Shown here: in pieces, positions 29,519 to 44,500 of the stretch
Layout of the letters: every line of letters starts with the position of its first letter
Position numbering within the stretch: the first letter of the stretch is position 1
Assembly (NCBI GenBank): GCA_022747635.1
Contig: JAKTNV010000005.1
Location: forward strand, 87,510,969 to 87,574,968
Source of the DNA: Hetaerina americana
Taxonomy: Eukaryota; Arthropoda; Insecta; Odonata; Calopterygidae
Length of the DNA: 64,000 bases
Direction of reading: 5' to 3'
Translations under genes and position numbers: made by a program
The notes under the pieces: generated by a model
What the model was told of the DNA's origin: nothing
What the model saw: only the letters and a program-made list of their open reading frames with translations
The model's database searches: none

Positions 29519-32500
29519 CTGAAAATGGAATATAGTACAACATTTCAAAAATATTCACCATTTAAAGTCTCAACATGCATATTATTAGCACATAGTTAAG
29601 TTTCATCAAAGAAATGTACATCCATAAACTCACAGATCAAATTAAAAGAACTCAAAACAACAGCGCAATTCCACATTAAATATAATTAATTGCACAACCC
29701 AGGTTTCATTGCTGTGCAGAATCGTCAGGTGAGCTTATGGGAATATTCAAAGGTGCAAAGTGGCATGGGATGCGAGGGGAATAGGTTATTAGGAATGGGG
29801 CTATTGCAAGGTGGACACTGAGGAAAGGGAGGAGAGGCATACGAAAATGGAATAATGACAATTGTGCAGATCCTCCATCTTATATTTGAACAGGTACGAT
29901 ATTATTGCACACTAAGCAACTGGGGGGAATTGAGAGTAGGCAGAAGAAAAATTGGGTGAAGGAGATATAGAAAGGCAGTTGGAATATTTATCACCAAGAT
30001 AAAGAGGGAGAATGAACAAGGAAGACAGGACAAATGTGGGAGAGACTAGGCTTTTGCGCCAGCATGAAGATATAAAATGTATAATCAATTGAAAAACACA
30101 AACCAAAGGAAGTCTACATGACATGTAATAGAGTTGCAAGGGATTACTCAAAACCACTATTTAATAGACCCAATATGTGATGATTATTAGTGCTGGCATC
30201 CATTATGTAAATTGTAATATCAACCCCGGATCATTTATTAATTGCCACACTACTATAATTACTATAATAAGAGTTAAAAATAAATGAGGTATAATTCATT
30301 ATTTAGTAAAAACAATGCAGTATATATTTAAATAAAATATCAATTGATACCAGAGTTCAATTTAAGCATATTAATAATGGGAAATAGCTCCTCTCCAAAA
30401 AGACAATTCAGGTAAAAAAATCATTAGTAATCAAATATTTTCATGGCTGCCTGTGATGATACCCGATGTCACATTGATTTGGTGATTACACTAGTCACAC
30501 GATTTACTTTTGAATACACTTAGAAGCATTCCAATAGTGGACTCAATCCTTCGAGAAATGGGTGGGAACTTGACAAAACAAACAATTTTCATTTGCTTGG
30601 CTTCAGCAGGGGATTTAAACCCACAACCTACCGCAACCTCCACATAATTATCACTCCTGCCTCCACTATCTGCCTTCCATCAGAGAGCACTGAGTAGAGT
30701 GTGAAAATAAGGGAAAGAGGGAATCAAAATGTATGATACCAAGCATTATCGAACGTGCAGTTGGATGACTAAGGACATGATGACCCAAAAAGCAAACAGA
30801 ATTTTTTAAAAGGTTGAGCAATTGAAAATTGAAATGTTGCTTTCCTAATGCATGATACCTGATTTAATTTCACAATAGGAATTGAATGGCTCAAATAAAG
30901 AAGTTGTATGTTTTTGGGATAATGGGGTTTTTTTGTAATAAATGGAGAACAGAAACATGATGAACTTCTGAGCTTTGTAATATGTCATGTCAATGCTTAA
31001 TGAAGGTATGTTTTGGGATGGCGATTTCAACAGAACCATTATTTTAGCATGTCACAGGGACTCAGCACGGCCTCGAACGTCATTGGAAACATATTTGTAT
31101 TTATGCATACTGAAGAGCAGAGTCAGTCCCATGTTTTTCACAAGTGACTGCTCTTAAATTTAATAATGAGGTTCTGTTGTAAGCAGCAAAATCACTAGTG
31201 ATGAAGGAAGTGATAGAGTTTAAATTTGAATGATTTCTGTAAAAAGGAACAACCATTAGAGGCAAACAATTCTAATGTAGACGTAAGAAAACAATGAATT
31301 ATAGCTTGAGCATTGAGTCTACTTTTCTACAAATGATGATACTAGCAGCAGATGTGGAGGTGATGGAAATGTGATGCTAGCAAATAAAGTTTATAATAAA
31401 ATGAACATCAGGAGTAGTATAGAATGAAGTGCCGTGAAGCATTAGAATAGAGAAATCTATGGAGGACATTGGCAAAAATAAGAGGGACACTATTTGGATA
31501 CGTATGAGGCATAAAGGATTACAGAACACCATTACAGAAGAGTCGAAGGGATGAATTTTAGTGGAAGGCCAAAGATGACCTATGAAAATCCGGTGGCAAA
31601 AAATGCCAATGCCCAGCATAAAGAAGATATTGGCAGAGAAGGGGATTGTTTGTCTTGATAGCTGCTGCAAAACAATCATGACTGAACACCCTAATGGTGG
31701 CAATTACTGCAATTGGGATGAACATGACATAAGACCACTAAATATTTTACCAAAAATTAATGTCACCATTTATGACATTTTTTTCAGCAGTAATATTTGG
31801 CTAATGATTTCCAAGATTCTATTGGCCACAGTCAATCGATAATATCTATTAAAAAAATTAGATACAATGAACTAAAAAAATTGGAAAACTTACTTGATGG
31901 CTCTGCATGTAAAGAAAACTATTCTTTTCAGTTTCCTGTTGTAGAAGAAGTAATTGAATGACCACAGGCAGCCATCTTCCCCAAATGGATCTGATGCAAG
32001 ATCTGGGTTGTAACTGAAAAGAAAAAGATATGATTAAGTCATTGAATGATTGCGCTCTCATTCCTTATGACTAAAATTATGCTTTGATAACAGACACTAT
32101 GAAGGTTTACAGTAAAAGTATCCACAGGCTTAGACATAAGTTTAATAGAAAATAAATTAATGTAATCCTGGGATATTGTAATGTAACATTTGGAAGACTG
32201 TTACATATGAAACAATGCCACATTACTGAATGCTGTCATTAACAAAATGAATGAGCACGAGCAAAAATAATTAAAGTTCAAGTCAGGCTAATTCAACAGG
32301 CCAAAAAAAATCAGTGTTAGTTTTAAATGCATATGAGAAAATGCAACTGAATTCAGGCCATCTTCCAAATAATATAAACCTTCCATTTATAGTTGAGAAA
32401 CACAGTTTGCTTTCTGTAGTCAAAGAAAACCTAATTACACCTTATGGTCGAGTCACATATTAAGGTGATCTTTTTGAGGTGATTCTAATCACCTGATAAA

Positions 32501-35500
32501 CATATGCAGCTCGCAAACATTGAATTGAGTTTACCTGAATAATATTCTTCATCAGATTAGTTGCAATGTTTAATGATTCATTGCAAATTGCTAGTGAAAT
32601 GAATTTATTTAGTCAAATATCCACATATTTTTTTAAATATTCCTGTGTTGGTCCATTTTCATTGAAAATTGTGAAACCAACAAACTCATATTCAAACAAA
32701 TGAAGAGGGTAATATAACCAAAGCTCACTCAAGACTTCTCAAATAAGTAATTAGTCTTTAAGATGGACATAAAACAGAGAAGCTACCAGGGGGACGAGTG
32801 GGAATTAACAATGAATAGAGAAGATTGGTGGGCTTCAGCAAACCCACCAGTTAGGATAAAAATACTGTTAATAATACAAGGTGTTAGAAAAAATATGGTA
32901 AGCACTGTGATAGGAGGTAGAATTTACGATTCTAAACGATTTGTCTGTCATTGTAATATGTCCAAAACTCCCAAGTTATGGAGTTGCACAACTGCAAAAA
33001 TTGAAACAAAAACATTTGGTAGCAACTAAGGAAATGCTTCATGAACCAAAATATTATTATTTCCAGTAAACATCATGATTCAGACATGCATCTTGTCATT
33101 TCCATCAGGTAAATTTTGCCCTTTACTTGGTATGACCTAATGGTTTTGAGATGGCATCCAAAAATCTTAGTAATTCCTTCCATCAAAAGTAATTCTTCCA
33201 TCACTATTATTACTACTTGGAATTTTACCAGTTAAAGTAGATTTTGGATGGAACACCCCACTGCCAATCAATATGCTTTGCATCTATCTTTCCTGTCTCC
33301 TCACGATTTCTCACAACAATTCCCTCTACTCCCACAACACTTCCTCATTTGTTTTCCTTCCTGTCCACTTAACCTTCTCCAAACCAGCATTTTAAAAGCC
33401 TCAAATCATCACCAATCATCCTGCTTCAATGCCTCTGCTCCATACATAACTACAAACCATATCAAATTTTGACAAGCCTTTTCTTAACATCCTTCCTCAA
33501 TGTCCCTGTCATCAATTTTCCCCTCCTTGTGACAGCTTCTTTGTCTGATGTACTTCTTCTCCATATATCCCTAATACTTGGCCCATTTTAGTTCAGAACA
33601 CTTCTGAGATGTACTATGATGAGGTTAAATGTTTTGCCTGCTCTAGTTTATGAACTCATATTTTAACATTTAGCTTAGCCTTTCCCTTTCTGGAAAACCA
33701 CATAACCTTAGTTTTATTTACATTTATTCTCATTCCATACCAATCGCACTGGCTTTTCAATGCACTCAGCAATGCTAGCAATTCCATGGCTGACTGGCAA
33801 CCTAAAGCTTGAGCACCTGCAAACCTGACTGATTTTATGAATACATCTAGAACCTTCCCCATCTTCAGTTCTCCCCATGCTTCTTTAATCATTTCAACCA
33901 CATTGTTTCAATTTTCAAAGACATACAAAAATTTTTCCTCAGTCGGTAGAAAATTTAAATTTATATCAATTTTGTTTCTATAAAATGAATAGTACCTGGG
34001 AAAAGATCTCTGTCTTATGTGAATTTTCACTTCAACTGGTTTGGAATAGCACTCTAGGCGACGAAATAATTTGCCAACAAAGAAAATCAACTAGGAAGTA
34101 CTATGAACTATGTAATAACAACTATGAACACGGAATGTGACAGATAATTGTACCTAATACAAGGAAATCCTGAAAGTAATGTCAGTGATTTTATTGTTGC
34201 CTGACTGTACATTGGACCGCAATCAGACCAGTTGAAACTGAGAGTGGAACCCAGGTAAGCAGCGTTCTGTTGCTCTGTGTACTCCAAAGACCTGGAGACA
34301 GGGGACGGGCCTGTCTGAGAGAGTTGTTTTTTGATCTTTCACAAGTGAAAATGCGGCGCTCATTAGAACAAAGAAGATGCCCTGTCAAATCCACAATCCA
34401 CACACGGCCTTTTGGGAAGGCTGGGAAGAGGTCGACAACAAAGGCCGTGCCAGACGGCCATCCATGACCACCACAGCCGACTATTTTATGCAAGTGAGGG
34501 AACTGTTGAACACAAACCGACGATTAAATTTACGTTAAATGTTAAACATTCTAAAAACTCAAGTTTATGAGATCGCTACCAACCATATTGGCTTGCAGAA
34601 GGTGTGTGCAAAAATGGTTCCAAAAGCGCTCACTGATGACCAACAGTCGCCACACATTGAAACATGCCAAGAAAACCTCAACATGAGCAAACGTTATCCC
34701 AAATTTTCGGACAACGCCATTACAGGTGATGAGACTTGGGTATTTGAATATGACCCGGAAACCATAAGACAATCATCGGAGTGGCACACGTCAGCGTTCC
34801 CTTGCCCAAAGAAAGCCAGGATGAGAAAATCAAAGGTGAAGATCATGCTCATTGTGTTTTTGTGTTCATTACGAGCTTGTAAAACCTGGAACCACTGTGA
34901 ACTCCAAAAGACTGAAACCCAGGGTTCAACGCATCTGGCTGGACATTGCAGACAACTTGAAGTCATCACCAACTACCTAGTCAAACCAGGGAAGCCAGCG
35001 ATCCCCCTGCCCCCATACAGCCCGGATGTGGCTCCCCCCAACTATTTTTGTTTCCACACCTCAAAACAACCCTGAAAGGCAAGCATTGCAAGACAATAGA
35101 CGGGATCAAAGAAGTTTGCACCATGGCATTAAAAGACATTCCAAAGGAGGCCTACCGCAATGCATTCGAGAGCTGGAAGTTCACTTACAGGAAAAACATT
35201 GTATGTTAGAAAATAAATCTTACAGAATCACAATTACTCCACAAACACAAGAATGAAGACAATAAAATGGTCCTGTATAATATCAACAGTACATTGTGTA
35301 TGGTTTTACACTACCTAAGGCATACAGAGAATTTTGGATCAACTCTTGATAGTTTTGACTCAATTTAGGACATAAACTATTTAATTTTTGTAAATAATGA
35401 ATCATATTTTCTTTCGATACACAATTGAAAGATTGCATGTGGTGAAAACCGGCTGAAATATGTAAGAATTAGCTGATAATCAATCCTGTGAATCTATTTT

Positions 35501-38500
35501 TTTGTACATTCAATCATGAGAAAGCATACCATAACATGATGCACATTTATTCAGCAGAAACAGCTTTTGTCAATATATATTTTCAGGTATTTAAAAATCG
35601 AACCGTAATATTAGTAGTATGAATACTATAAAGAAAAATATCATGTTCCTTAAAATGTCCACTTGTGTGTGCTAGTCCAAACCAGGATGAGAGGGAATCT
35701 GTGTTGGTTAGGAACTTATTTTTCTCATGTTACAACAACAAAACTAGTTTCACTGGAATGTAAAATTTAATACCTGACCAATTCTGAAGTACTTCCAATA
35801 GAAGGAATTTCTAAGAGTTTCCATTTCCACCTCAAAGCATGTGGTTGATACTGGGGGCCCTTTCAATTAAGGTGCAATAGAACAAAAAATTCAGCGTTTT
35901 CAGTTTGAAGTTAAATGCTTTAATGAAGCATTTTATTGGCTAAAAGCAAGCATTATCAAATAAATTTTTGCATTTGCGCAACTCCATAGCTAAATAATTC
36001 TGGGCATATAACTTAGAAATGCTACATCTTCTACCCTGAAAATTATTTACCAACATTTGTGTGACAATGTATTTAAAAGTGTGATCATTTTCATTAATGC
36101 CAAGGTAAACTACATAGCTGATATATATTTATCGGTGGTTTTTCGGTAAAGCAGCACACATGAATACTTATCCAAGTTCTTTCCTTTTCATCAATCATTA
36201 AGGATTCCCTAAGGAACATAACAGCACAAGCAGTGGTGCCCCCCTAATCCATCTCAATGGCTATATCTAAGAAGTGCGCGGATCTCAAATGTTGGTAAAA
36301 ATAACAGTTTCAGGTTTAACTTTGTCGAATTCCTTCATTATGAGGGTAAAAAGAAACTTAACGTTTCCACCATAGAGATTTAATATTTCACGACCATGGT
36401 TTAAACGCTGCGCTTCATCATCAGGTAACATGCATCAACATTTCCTCAACTTATATAGTCTGGCTCCTAGAGGCTGCCTAATTAAATGTAGGACACAATG
36501 TGTTTGTTTTTTTTTCTGCCGTTTTCTCTAAGAGTGGTGGAGGGTTACATTGTGCTATTCATTCAATGATCATTTAATTAACATAAACTTTCACAAATTT
36601 GAGCCAGTAACCTTCCAATACTTAGCCTCCCCCTGCCCTAGACCACTAAAAGGCTGCTGTACCTAAACTCAACTTACCCCCCTCTCCCTTACCCCCCCCC
36701 CTCTTCTCCCCATCACCCCTCTTTGAACCAGACTATATAAGTTGAACAAATGTTAATGTACCTTACCTGATGATGATGCGCAGCATCGAAACAATGGTAG
36801 TGAAATATTAAATCTTTATAGTGAAAGTGTAAAGTTTCTTTTTACCCTGATAAAATGTTGGTCATAGAACCAAGACCAAAACCGAGTAAGTTTTAGTTGA
36901 CAGTGCATTAAGAATATTTTCTGCACCAATACCACATTAACAAACAAAAAGATCAATAGTACACATTTGAAAAATTCAGCACTGAAAGGTAATGATGTGT
37001 TATGTGAGAGCATTAATACCTGTAGATGTCACAGTCAGAGAGGCATATTTCATCATCAAGGGCAGCCCACAACTGGCCTCTCAGGGATCGGAACTGTTCA
37101 CCAGCGGTGGCATTCAAATTGCTGTCAACACAGTTCATCACCCACTGAAACAGAGAACAGGGAAATAAAATCAATCCTCACACCAAGAAATCTGGCGCAG
37201 AGACACACATTCAGAAGTAGGACGTGGAAATATTCACACACATAGCTGTAGGGGCCATACTTGTATTATAAAAGGCAATTGTCAGCTTTTTTTAACCCTC
37301 CACCACATATAAGGATCCAGAAGATATGTTTCCATGAACTCCTTCTTCCTTTTACATAATTATCAGCAATGCCATTAACATCAAACACACACACACAAAC
37401 CAATTTATTAAAAGAAATTGATCTCTCTCAGTAATCTCTTTCAGTACTCTCAGTCTCTCTTTCATAACAGTTACAGATTGGTACAATTATGTGTTTGTAT
37501 TCCAAAAATGGAGTGTAACTCCTAAAAGAAAACTTTTTTTGTTTAGGGCTACATGGGATCATTCAATATGACCTTAGGAAAAAATAGAGAAACAATTTAT
37601 TTTCGGTGGATATTTCAATATAACCTCCTTTAAGCTCAATACACTTTTTTCAATGTTTCTCAAACTCTTTCAAGCCATCCAAAATGTAGGATTTTGGAAA
37701 ATTCTTAAAATAGGCATTTGTGTTGGCATGGACCTCCTCGTTTGAGTGCATCCTCATTTGAGTCCTGCCTTTGTTATATTATGGTTAAAAGTCCGATATA
37801 AAGGCTGAAGTGCTGTTTTTGGATTAATGTGAAATAAATATGGAATTCTCAGGGCTAATGAATGCAAGGGAAACAATAATGGGAAAACATGGATGACAAA
37901 AAAATTTTTAAAGCAAAACTTTAAATACAACAGACAACATTTGATTTGGCGTAATAAAAGCCTGTAAAAAAGCCAAAGTATTTCAAACTCTTAATTTTTA
38001 AGAAGTACACCGAAGTTTCAAAGCATTTAATTATATTCACAATTGTTATTCTATTAACATTTTGAGGTGCTGGGCAGAAAAAGAGAATAGAACGGATAAC
38101 CCGCAAAATGGAGTTTTCTGAATGTAAATATTTTTGTTGCATTATCATCATCTGTGCTATAGCATATTACAGAAGAATCTTGATTTTACATCATCAGAAT
38201 TTGCATAATATCTAATTTTACACTAGCATGCTAGCCTCCATTGACATCCATTACACTCTTATAAACACACCTATTGTGGATGGAGATGAATGGATTTTCC
38301 TCAACATTAGATAATGAGTACTAGGGCATTAAGTCCTATCATCCTAAATCATAAAAAAATACCATCTACCTAAATCACTAAAATGATATGGTATACTTTC
38401 GTCAGCACATTTTTTAAAGGGACCCAAACTTAAGATTGTACCAATCAGTAATTCATGCAAATCAAGGTTGACCTTTCACGAAGGATTGCAACTTTTATAT

Positions 38501-41500
38501 GGCATCACAATTTAAGGGTATGTGATTTATGTCTTAATAGCTTATTAGGGTATAAACTCTATTTTTTGTTGGTAATATTGAGTGACAAGAGACTATTTTA
38601 CTTCAACAATATCATGAGAAATAAAAAATGGCCAATTGAATACATATTTCCTCAGTGCATACGTTACTTATTCTTTATATATATTAATAGTAGATAATCT
38701 GGCAGCACCCTTCAACGATAATAACTCCATAATCTGCATCCAGTTCAATCAACTAATTCTACAGTAATGCATTCTAGCACCACATACTACAATCACAGTG
38801 CACATTCTAAAGATGCAACTAAGCAGAAATAGAATGTCTCGGCTAAACATAATCATTTCTCAATAATCCATTCGGAATAATATTCACTGAATCTGCTTTT
38901 TACAAACTGAAGTTATCAGCAGCAGTAGGATGACGATCAGCTGAACAGCTTGTTTTCAAAAAGGTCAGTACCGCAATCTGAAGGAGATATCTAATGAAAT
39001 GCCATCTGTGCAATTTGTACAGAGGAGGTGAAACAGGACTGTTCCATGGCCTCCTTCCTGACAAAACACTCAGTGAATTATGCAACCAAAAGGTGGTGGA
39101 GCATTACTATATTTTTCAGAAGAAAATATTCCATCAACCACCTTCAGGTCAACATTTTCAACATGTGTAACAACGTGGACTTGTGTTTTTCTATACATAC
39201 ATTTCTAAAATTTTATCCTCACAAATGGCCACGCAACGACATTAAAAAAGCACGCATGCTTGGTTCTAGATGTCAGTACTAATGAGATAAAGCAATGGGC
39301 AAGTTCTGAGCAAGTTAAATTCTAAAAAAACCTTCATTATGACTTTGCTCACCTGTATTAGCTAGTTCTATAGATTGTTTGCATCACCCACTGTTATGTC
39401 ATCAACGTATTACATAGACCACAAATCAAATAAATAAAAAAAAAATATTTTTAGACATAAAAGAATACAACTTATTTCAAAATTTTTGCATGAACATGTT
39501 ACAATCTCCATCTATTCCCTAACTATACAAATACCCTCTTAACCAAACACATTTTTCTAATAGTTTCAATGTTCAGTGCAAGTTTAGCAAAATAATGGTG
39601 GGAAAAAGTACCTATGGTGCCTTTAAGATTGGCATTGATTATGCCGGTTACAGTAAACTTGAGAATCCACTCTCGTAGCCCAACATGGCATCATAAACAA
39701 CTTTATTAAACCCCGAAACGCCCAAGGGTCTACTACATGAGTACATTATGGGATCAAAAATAGATTCGCAAAATGTGATGAAGGAAATAACAATCACTTA
39801 AGTTAATAATAGAAGTTGTAAGTCTAATCTTTCCAACCATTGTGACTTAAAATTGTTACACCTAAACATTCAGTGCATTTGATCTAAAACGAATGTACTT
39901 GAACTTTTACTAATTGATCACTACTATTATGTGACATGTTCCACACGTCTCAAAAATGTCTTTTAGGAACCAATAAACGTCAATCAATCAATTCAAAGTC
40001 CCCAAATTTAAGTTCCAAATATTATTGCCAATTAATTAATAATTACAATAAGAAAATACATCCCATAAAAATCATGCAATGTCATAAAACTGCATGATAC
40101 CCCATTATTAACAGTTTTCCCATGTCTTCAAGCCCTCAAACCTCACCATGGGATGATATTTTTGGCTACAGTCCAGTTGGACAGAATACAATTATCTGAG
40201 GTTTAAGTTTCACTAATCAGTCCTCTTAGAAGAAGACAGAAGGGCAAACATGGAAATAAATGACCCATGGAGCAAGCAAATCACCTGCGGGCTGGGCTCT
40301 TTACTGAACTCATGACTCCGAGCATCAGTGAAGTCATAGTCCGGATGGAAGGCAGCATTTAGAGTAGCTATCAGGTTGAAGAGTCGTTTTCTGCTTATTG
40401 TATCACACAACGGCCCTTCTTCATCACCCGAAGCACTCCGTCTGCAATAAGACCATGGAAGGAATTAAAAAGCTTTGCTCAACCCTGAACAACTGACAAA
40501 TAATAGAATAATTTAGTTCATAAGCAATATAAATCACAGGGATACACAGGAAATGAATATATCTTTGTTTTTACTAGTAAATATTAATTTTTGAAATACT
40601 GTATGCTGGTTTTACACTGGAATAGAGTAGAGGTACGTATGACTTGTGACAGACTACCATCAAGACAACTTTGCATTTAAAGAGAGACTTAAAGGTAAAA
40701 TTAGAATCTTAGATGATCATGACGCCGCAGAAGCACCACAATCAACAGGAATATTTTAAAGTGAAACAAATGGGACATTCATGTTGCATGCTGTCACAAC
40801 ATGCAATTTTTACAACTGGATGGCGCAGTGGAAAAGGTTGAGAATATAATATCATACAATCAAGGATGAATTTTTGCAAATGAAATTTACATGATTCACA
40901 ATTAAGAAGATATTAACAATGTCTACAGTGAAATAAAAAGTTTACAGAGCAAAAGTATCAACTTATTGCTGTTTGTAACCAAATGAATGAATACCCCCAA
41001 GGAAAATAAATACATTAATGGTTCCACTCGATGTAATGTCTATGAAAACTTGTGATACAATTTTCATCCAAACTCTACTAGTTGCAATTTTCAAGAACGC
41101 TAACATGATGAAAAGGCACAGACTGCCCGTATAGATATCGGTACATTTTTCATAATTGGTAATCTTTTCTACAAGTTTTGGCTAATTCATGGGCAGAAGA
41201 AAATGCTAATTCGGGTATCGAGGATTCAGGAAGAAGAGTGAAGATAAACCAGACATTAGTATAGGACCCTGGTGGACAAAAGGGAAAAGTGATTGATCCC
41301 CCATCCAACACTCGCACCTGAATAGTCCTGAGCTATGTCACGTACAGGTCACAGATTAGTCTTCTATCCCTCCAATTTACTTTCAATTTCTGCAATACAT
41401 TAATTAATTCTACCTAATAGTCACTTTTCAATGCCTTCTCAAAATCTATCACAAAAATAAATACATTATTCTTTCTCTCTATTAGTGACCTCATTACTTC

Positions 41501-44500
41501 TATTGCATCACAACGCCTCTCTCCTTTCCGAGCCCAAGCTGATTATTTCTTGGAATAAAAACTAAAACTGATCTGACATTAACCTCCAACTAATTCCCTC
41601 CCTCAAAAATATTAAGAATAATTCCCTAAGAACTCTTCCTCCCACATTTTCCTAAGAATGTAAGTAGCTCCATGAGTGTACTGTCTACCCCCACAGACTT
41701 ATTTGATTTCAATTCCCTCACTATATCTCCATTAAATATGCCTGGAACTAAGCTATCCACATCTACATCATATTGTCTTTCTATGGTCAAGCTTTCAATT
41801 AATACTTTTCCTGACTTATCTTTGATTGTTTTAATGGATTTTCCCTTCCTAATTTCTGACAGTGCTTTCATCTACCTGTATAATTCACCAATTTCACCCT
41901 TTCTCAGCTAACTTTCCATAACCTCAATTTGTGTCTCCCACCATGCTTCTTTTGCCCTATTAGTTTCCCGCATCATTTCATCATTCAACTCTATATTTCC
42001 TTCTGCCTAACTCTGTACATACTTCATTTCATTTCCTTCTCTCATCTACCTTTCTAGTCAACTCATCTGTAATCCATGATTTTCACAACCTTCCGAATTG
42101 ACACTTCCTATTGCTTCATTAGCGACTTTCGATATCCCTTTTCTGGTATGTTCACATTCTGGTATCCCTTTCTAATCATCCAGTTAATATTTTTACATTC
42201 CATTTCATTAACCATCTTTCATGCTTTATCCTCCCGAATCTGACATTACACTTTTTCAGTTATAAATTCCTAGCTGAATCTGCACCCAGGAAACTTCACA
42301 AATTAATCTTGCTATTCTTTAATCTATGCTTAATCATAATGTAATCTAACTGGAATCTTCCTGGATCTCTGGACACTTTCAATGTGTACTAATGCCTTTT
42401 GTGGTGTCTAAACCAAGCACTCGTTATTATTAACCCCCATCTCCTTCTAAACTGAACTGCTTTCTCTCTATGGTCATTCCTCGTATCTAAACTGTGGTTC
42501 CCTTACTCAAGACCACATCTTCCTTCACCTACCATCACATTTCATGTAACTATCAAATGTTTACCTCCAGGAACACACATGATTATGTCTTTCAACTGAC
42601 CATATACCCTATTGACTACTTCCTCCCCATGATTGCTTAGTGGCATGTATGTCTGAACAATTACCACATTTGTTGGTTCCGCTTTTATTTCTACCAGTGA
42701 TATTCCATTGGTATCTTGCTCTGTATTTACTAGGCTTCTTCCAACCTTGGTTCTCTTCCCTCTGCTGTACATCACTCTGCAACTATCACTCCAGTATTTC
42801 TCACAATCCTTCCATCTCACTTTGTACACCCCTAAAATATCCACATTTCTTTTCTTCATCTCTCTCTATAAATTTTCCAATTTCCCTCTCCTCAATATCA
42901 TCCCAACATTCCAAGTCCCTAATTCAAATTTGTTCAGTCTTCTTCTGTCCAGCTGCTGTCAGGTTTGCGTGGAAAGGACTGTGTGAGATGACGACTCAAA
43001 CTCTTGATTTATGACCATCATAGTAGCGTGGGATATTCAACTGAGGTTGTTTCTATCATAAAAATGGCCACTATAAAATGGAAAACTTTACCCAAAATGA
43101 GGTGAAACTCCGAGAGCAGTCTGCGGAGGGGAGAGTGCTTGTAGATCTGTTGGTGCCATCCCTGGCTCAGAATTGAATCTTTTGTACAATTGCTTCTCAC
43201 CCCCGGCCATTTTGCACGAGTAACTCTCAATCCTGGAACAAATACAGCAATTATTAGATACAGATGATTTATCAATGTGGGTGCTTAACAGACACTATTG
43301 AAGACCTTTTAAAATATTTTTTTTACCAAAAATAAACCAGGTACCTAGGATGGATAAGAAATACATCAAAATCAACCACTCAGCCCAAATGTTTTCAAAA
43401 CTTTCATTAGCTTCTAGAGTAATCACTCTCACTCAGTTGCAAGAGTGCCAATTCCACCTACAATTGTCCATTTTTCTCGATGAAAATTTCCAAAATTAAC
43501 ATCTACCTATCAATCTATACTGCCTAAGGCAAAGGCTCAATGTCTTTCATTCAATGGGGTGCAGTATTTTGAATTTATTTCAATGACTTGTCATTATTCT
43601 TATGGTAAACTTTATTTTTTCTCTGTTATACTGCACTTTCTGAGGAGAAGATGTATTTTTACTGCAGAGGTGACAGTGAGATGTGAACCTTACCCTCTGA
43701 TCTAACCACAAAAAACATACATAATAGATATCAACTCATGTTTCAAACACCATAATTTTTCTTTTATTTAAAGGTTTCTACAAACCAGGTGGAGCTCTTG
43801 GATAAGAAAGTGGTCGGTACTAGACATGCCAAACTAAAGCTAAATCTATGTTTTATCCATTTATCAGAAGAGTTTGTGCATGGTTTGTTCTCCTATCTTG
43901 CTAATAAATAACAGCAACTAAAAACAAGCAAAATGTACCAACTAAAGCTAAGTTAAATCATTCTGTCTTCCAAACCATTTGTGAAATGAACATTATTTGA
44001 GAAATTTTGTTATACTTAAGAGTCCATGTCCTTCTGTTGACACCTGCATTCCATGGCTACGATGAGGGAAAGAATATTTTCTTTAGTTAATTGATTTTAT
44101 ATTTTGCATTTCATGATGCATTAACATCACTTTAGGAGGGGTTTTTATGACATAAAAACTCTAAATGTTTGTTGAACTTCTGAACTTAACACAAAGACAC
44201 TTTAAGTAAAAATGTTTTTGAGTCAATAAAGGCATACACATACTAACTTCTAGGTAGTATGAAATAATAAGCACTACATATGACGCATTTAGGAAGGCGC
44301 TTAAGCTTGTAAACATGCATGAACAAAAGTGAAAATTTTATTATCCTTTAAAAGGGATTTTAGAGGCAGATGGGCCTCTGATCCAATATCCTCAGCAGAG
44401 ACTTAGTTGTTTATTTAAACTGAATTGGTAGCCCTGTAATTGAGCACCGCGTAACTACAGATCAACTACTTTGGCCACTAATATTAAATATAGAATCGAT

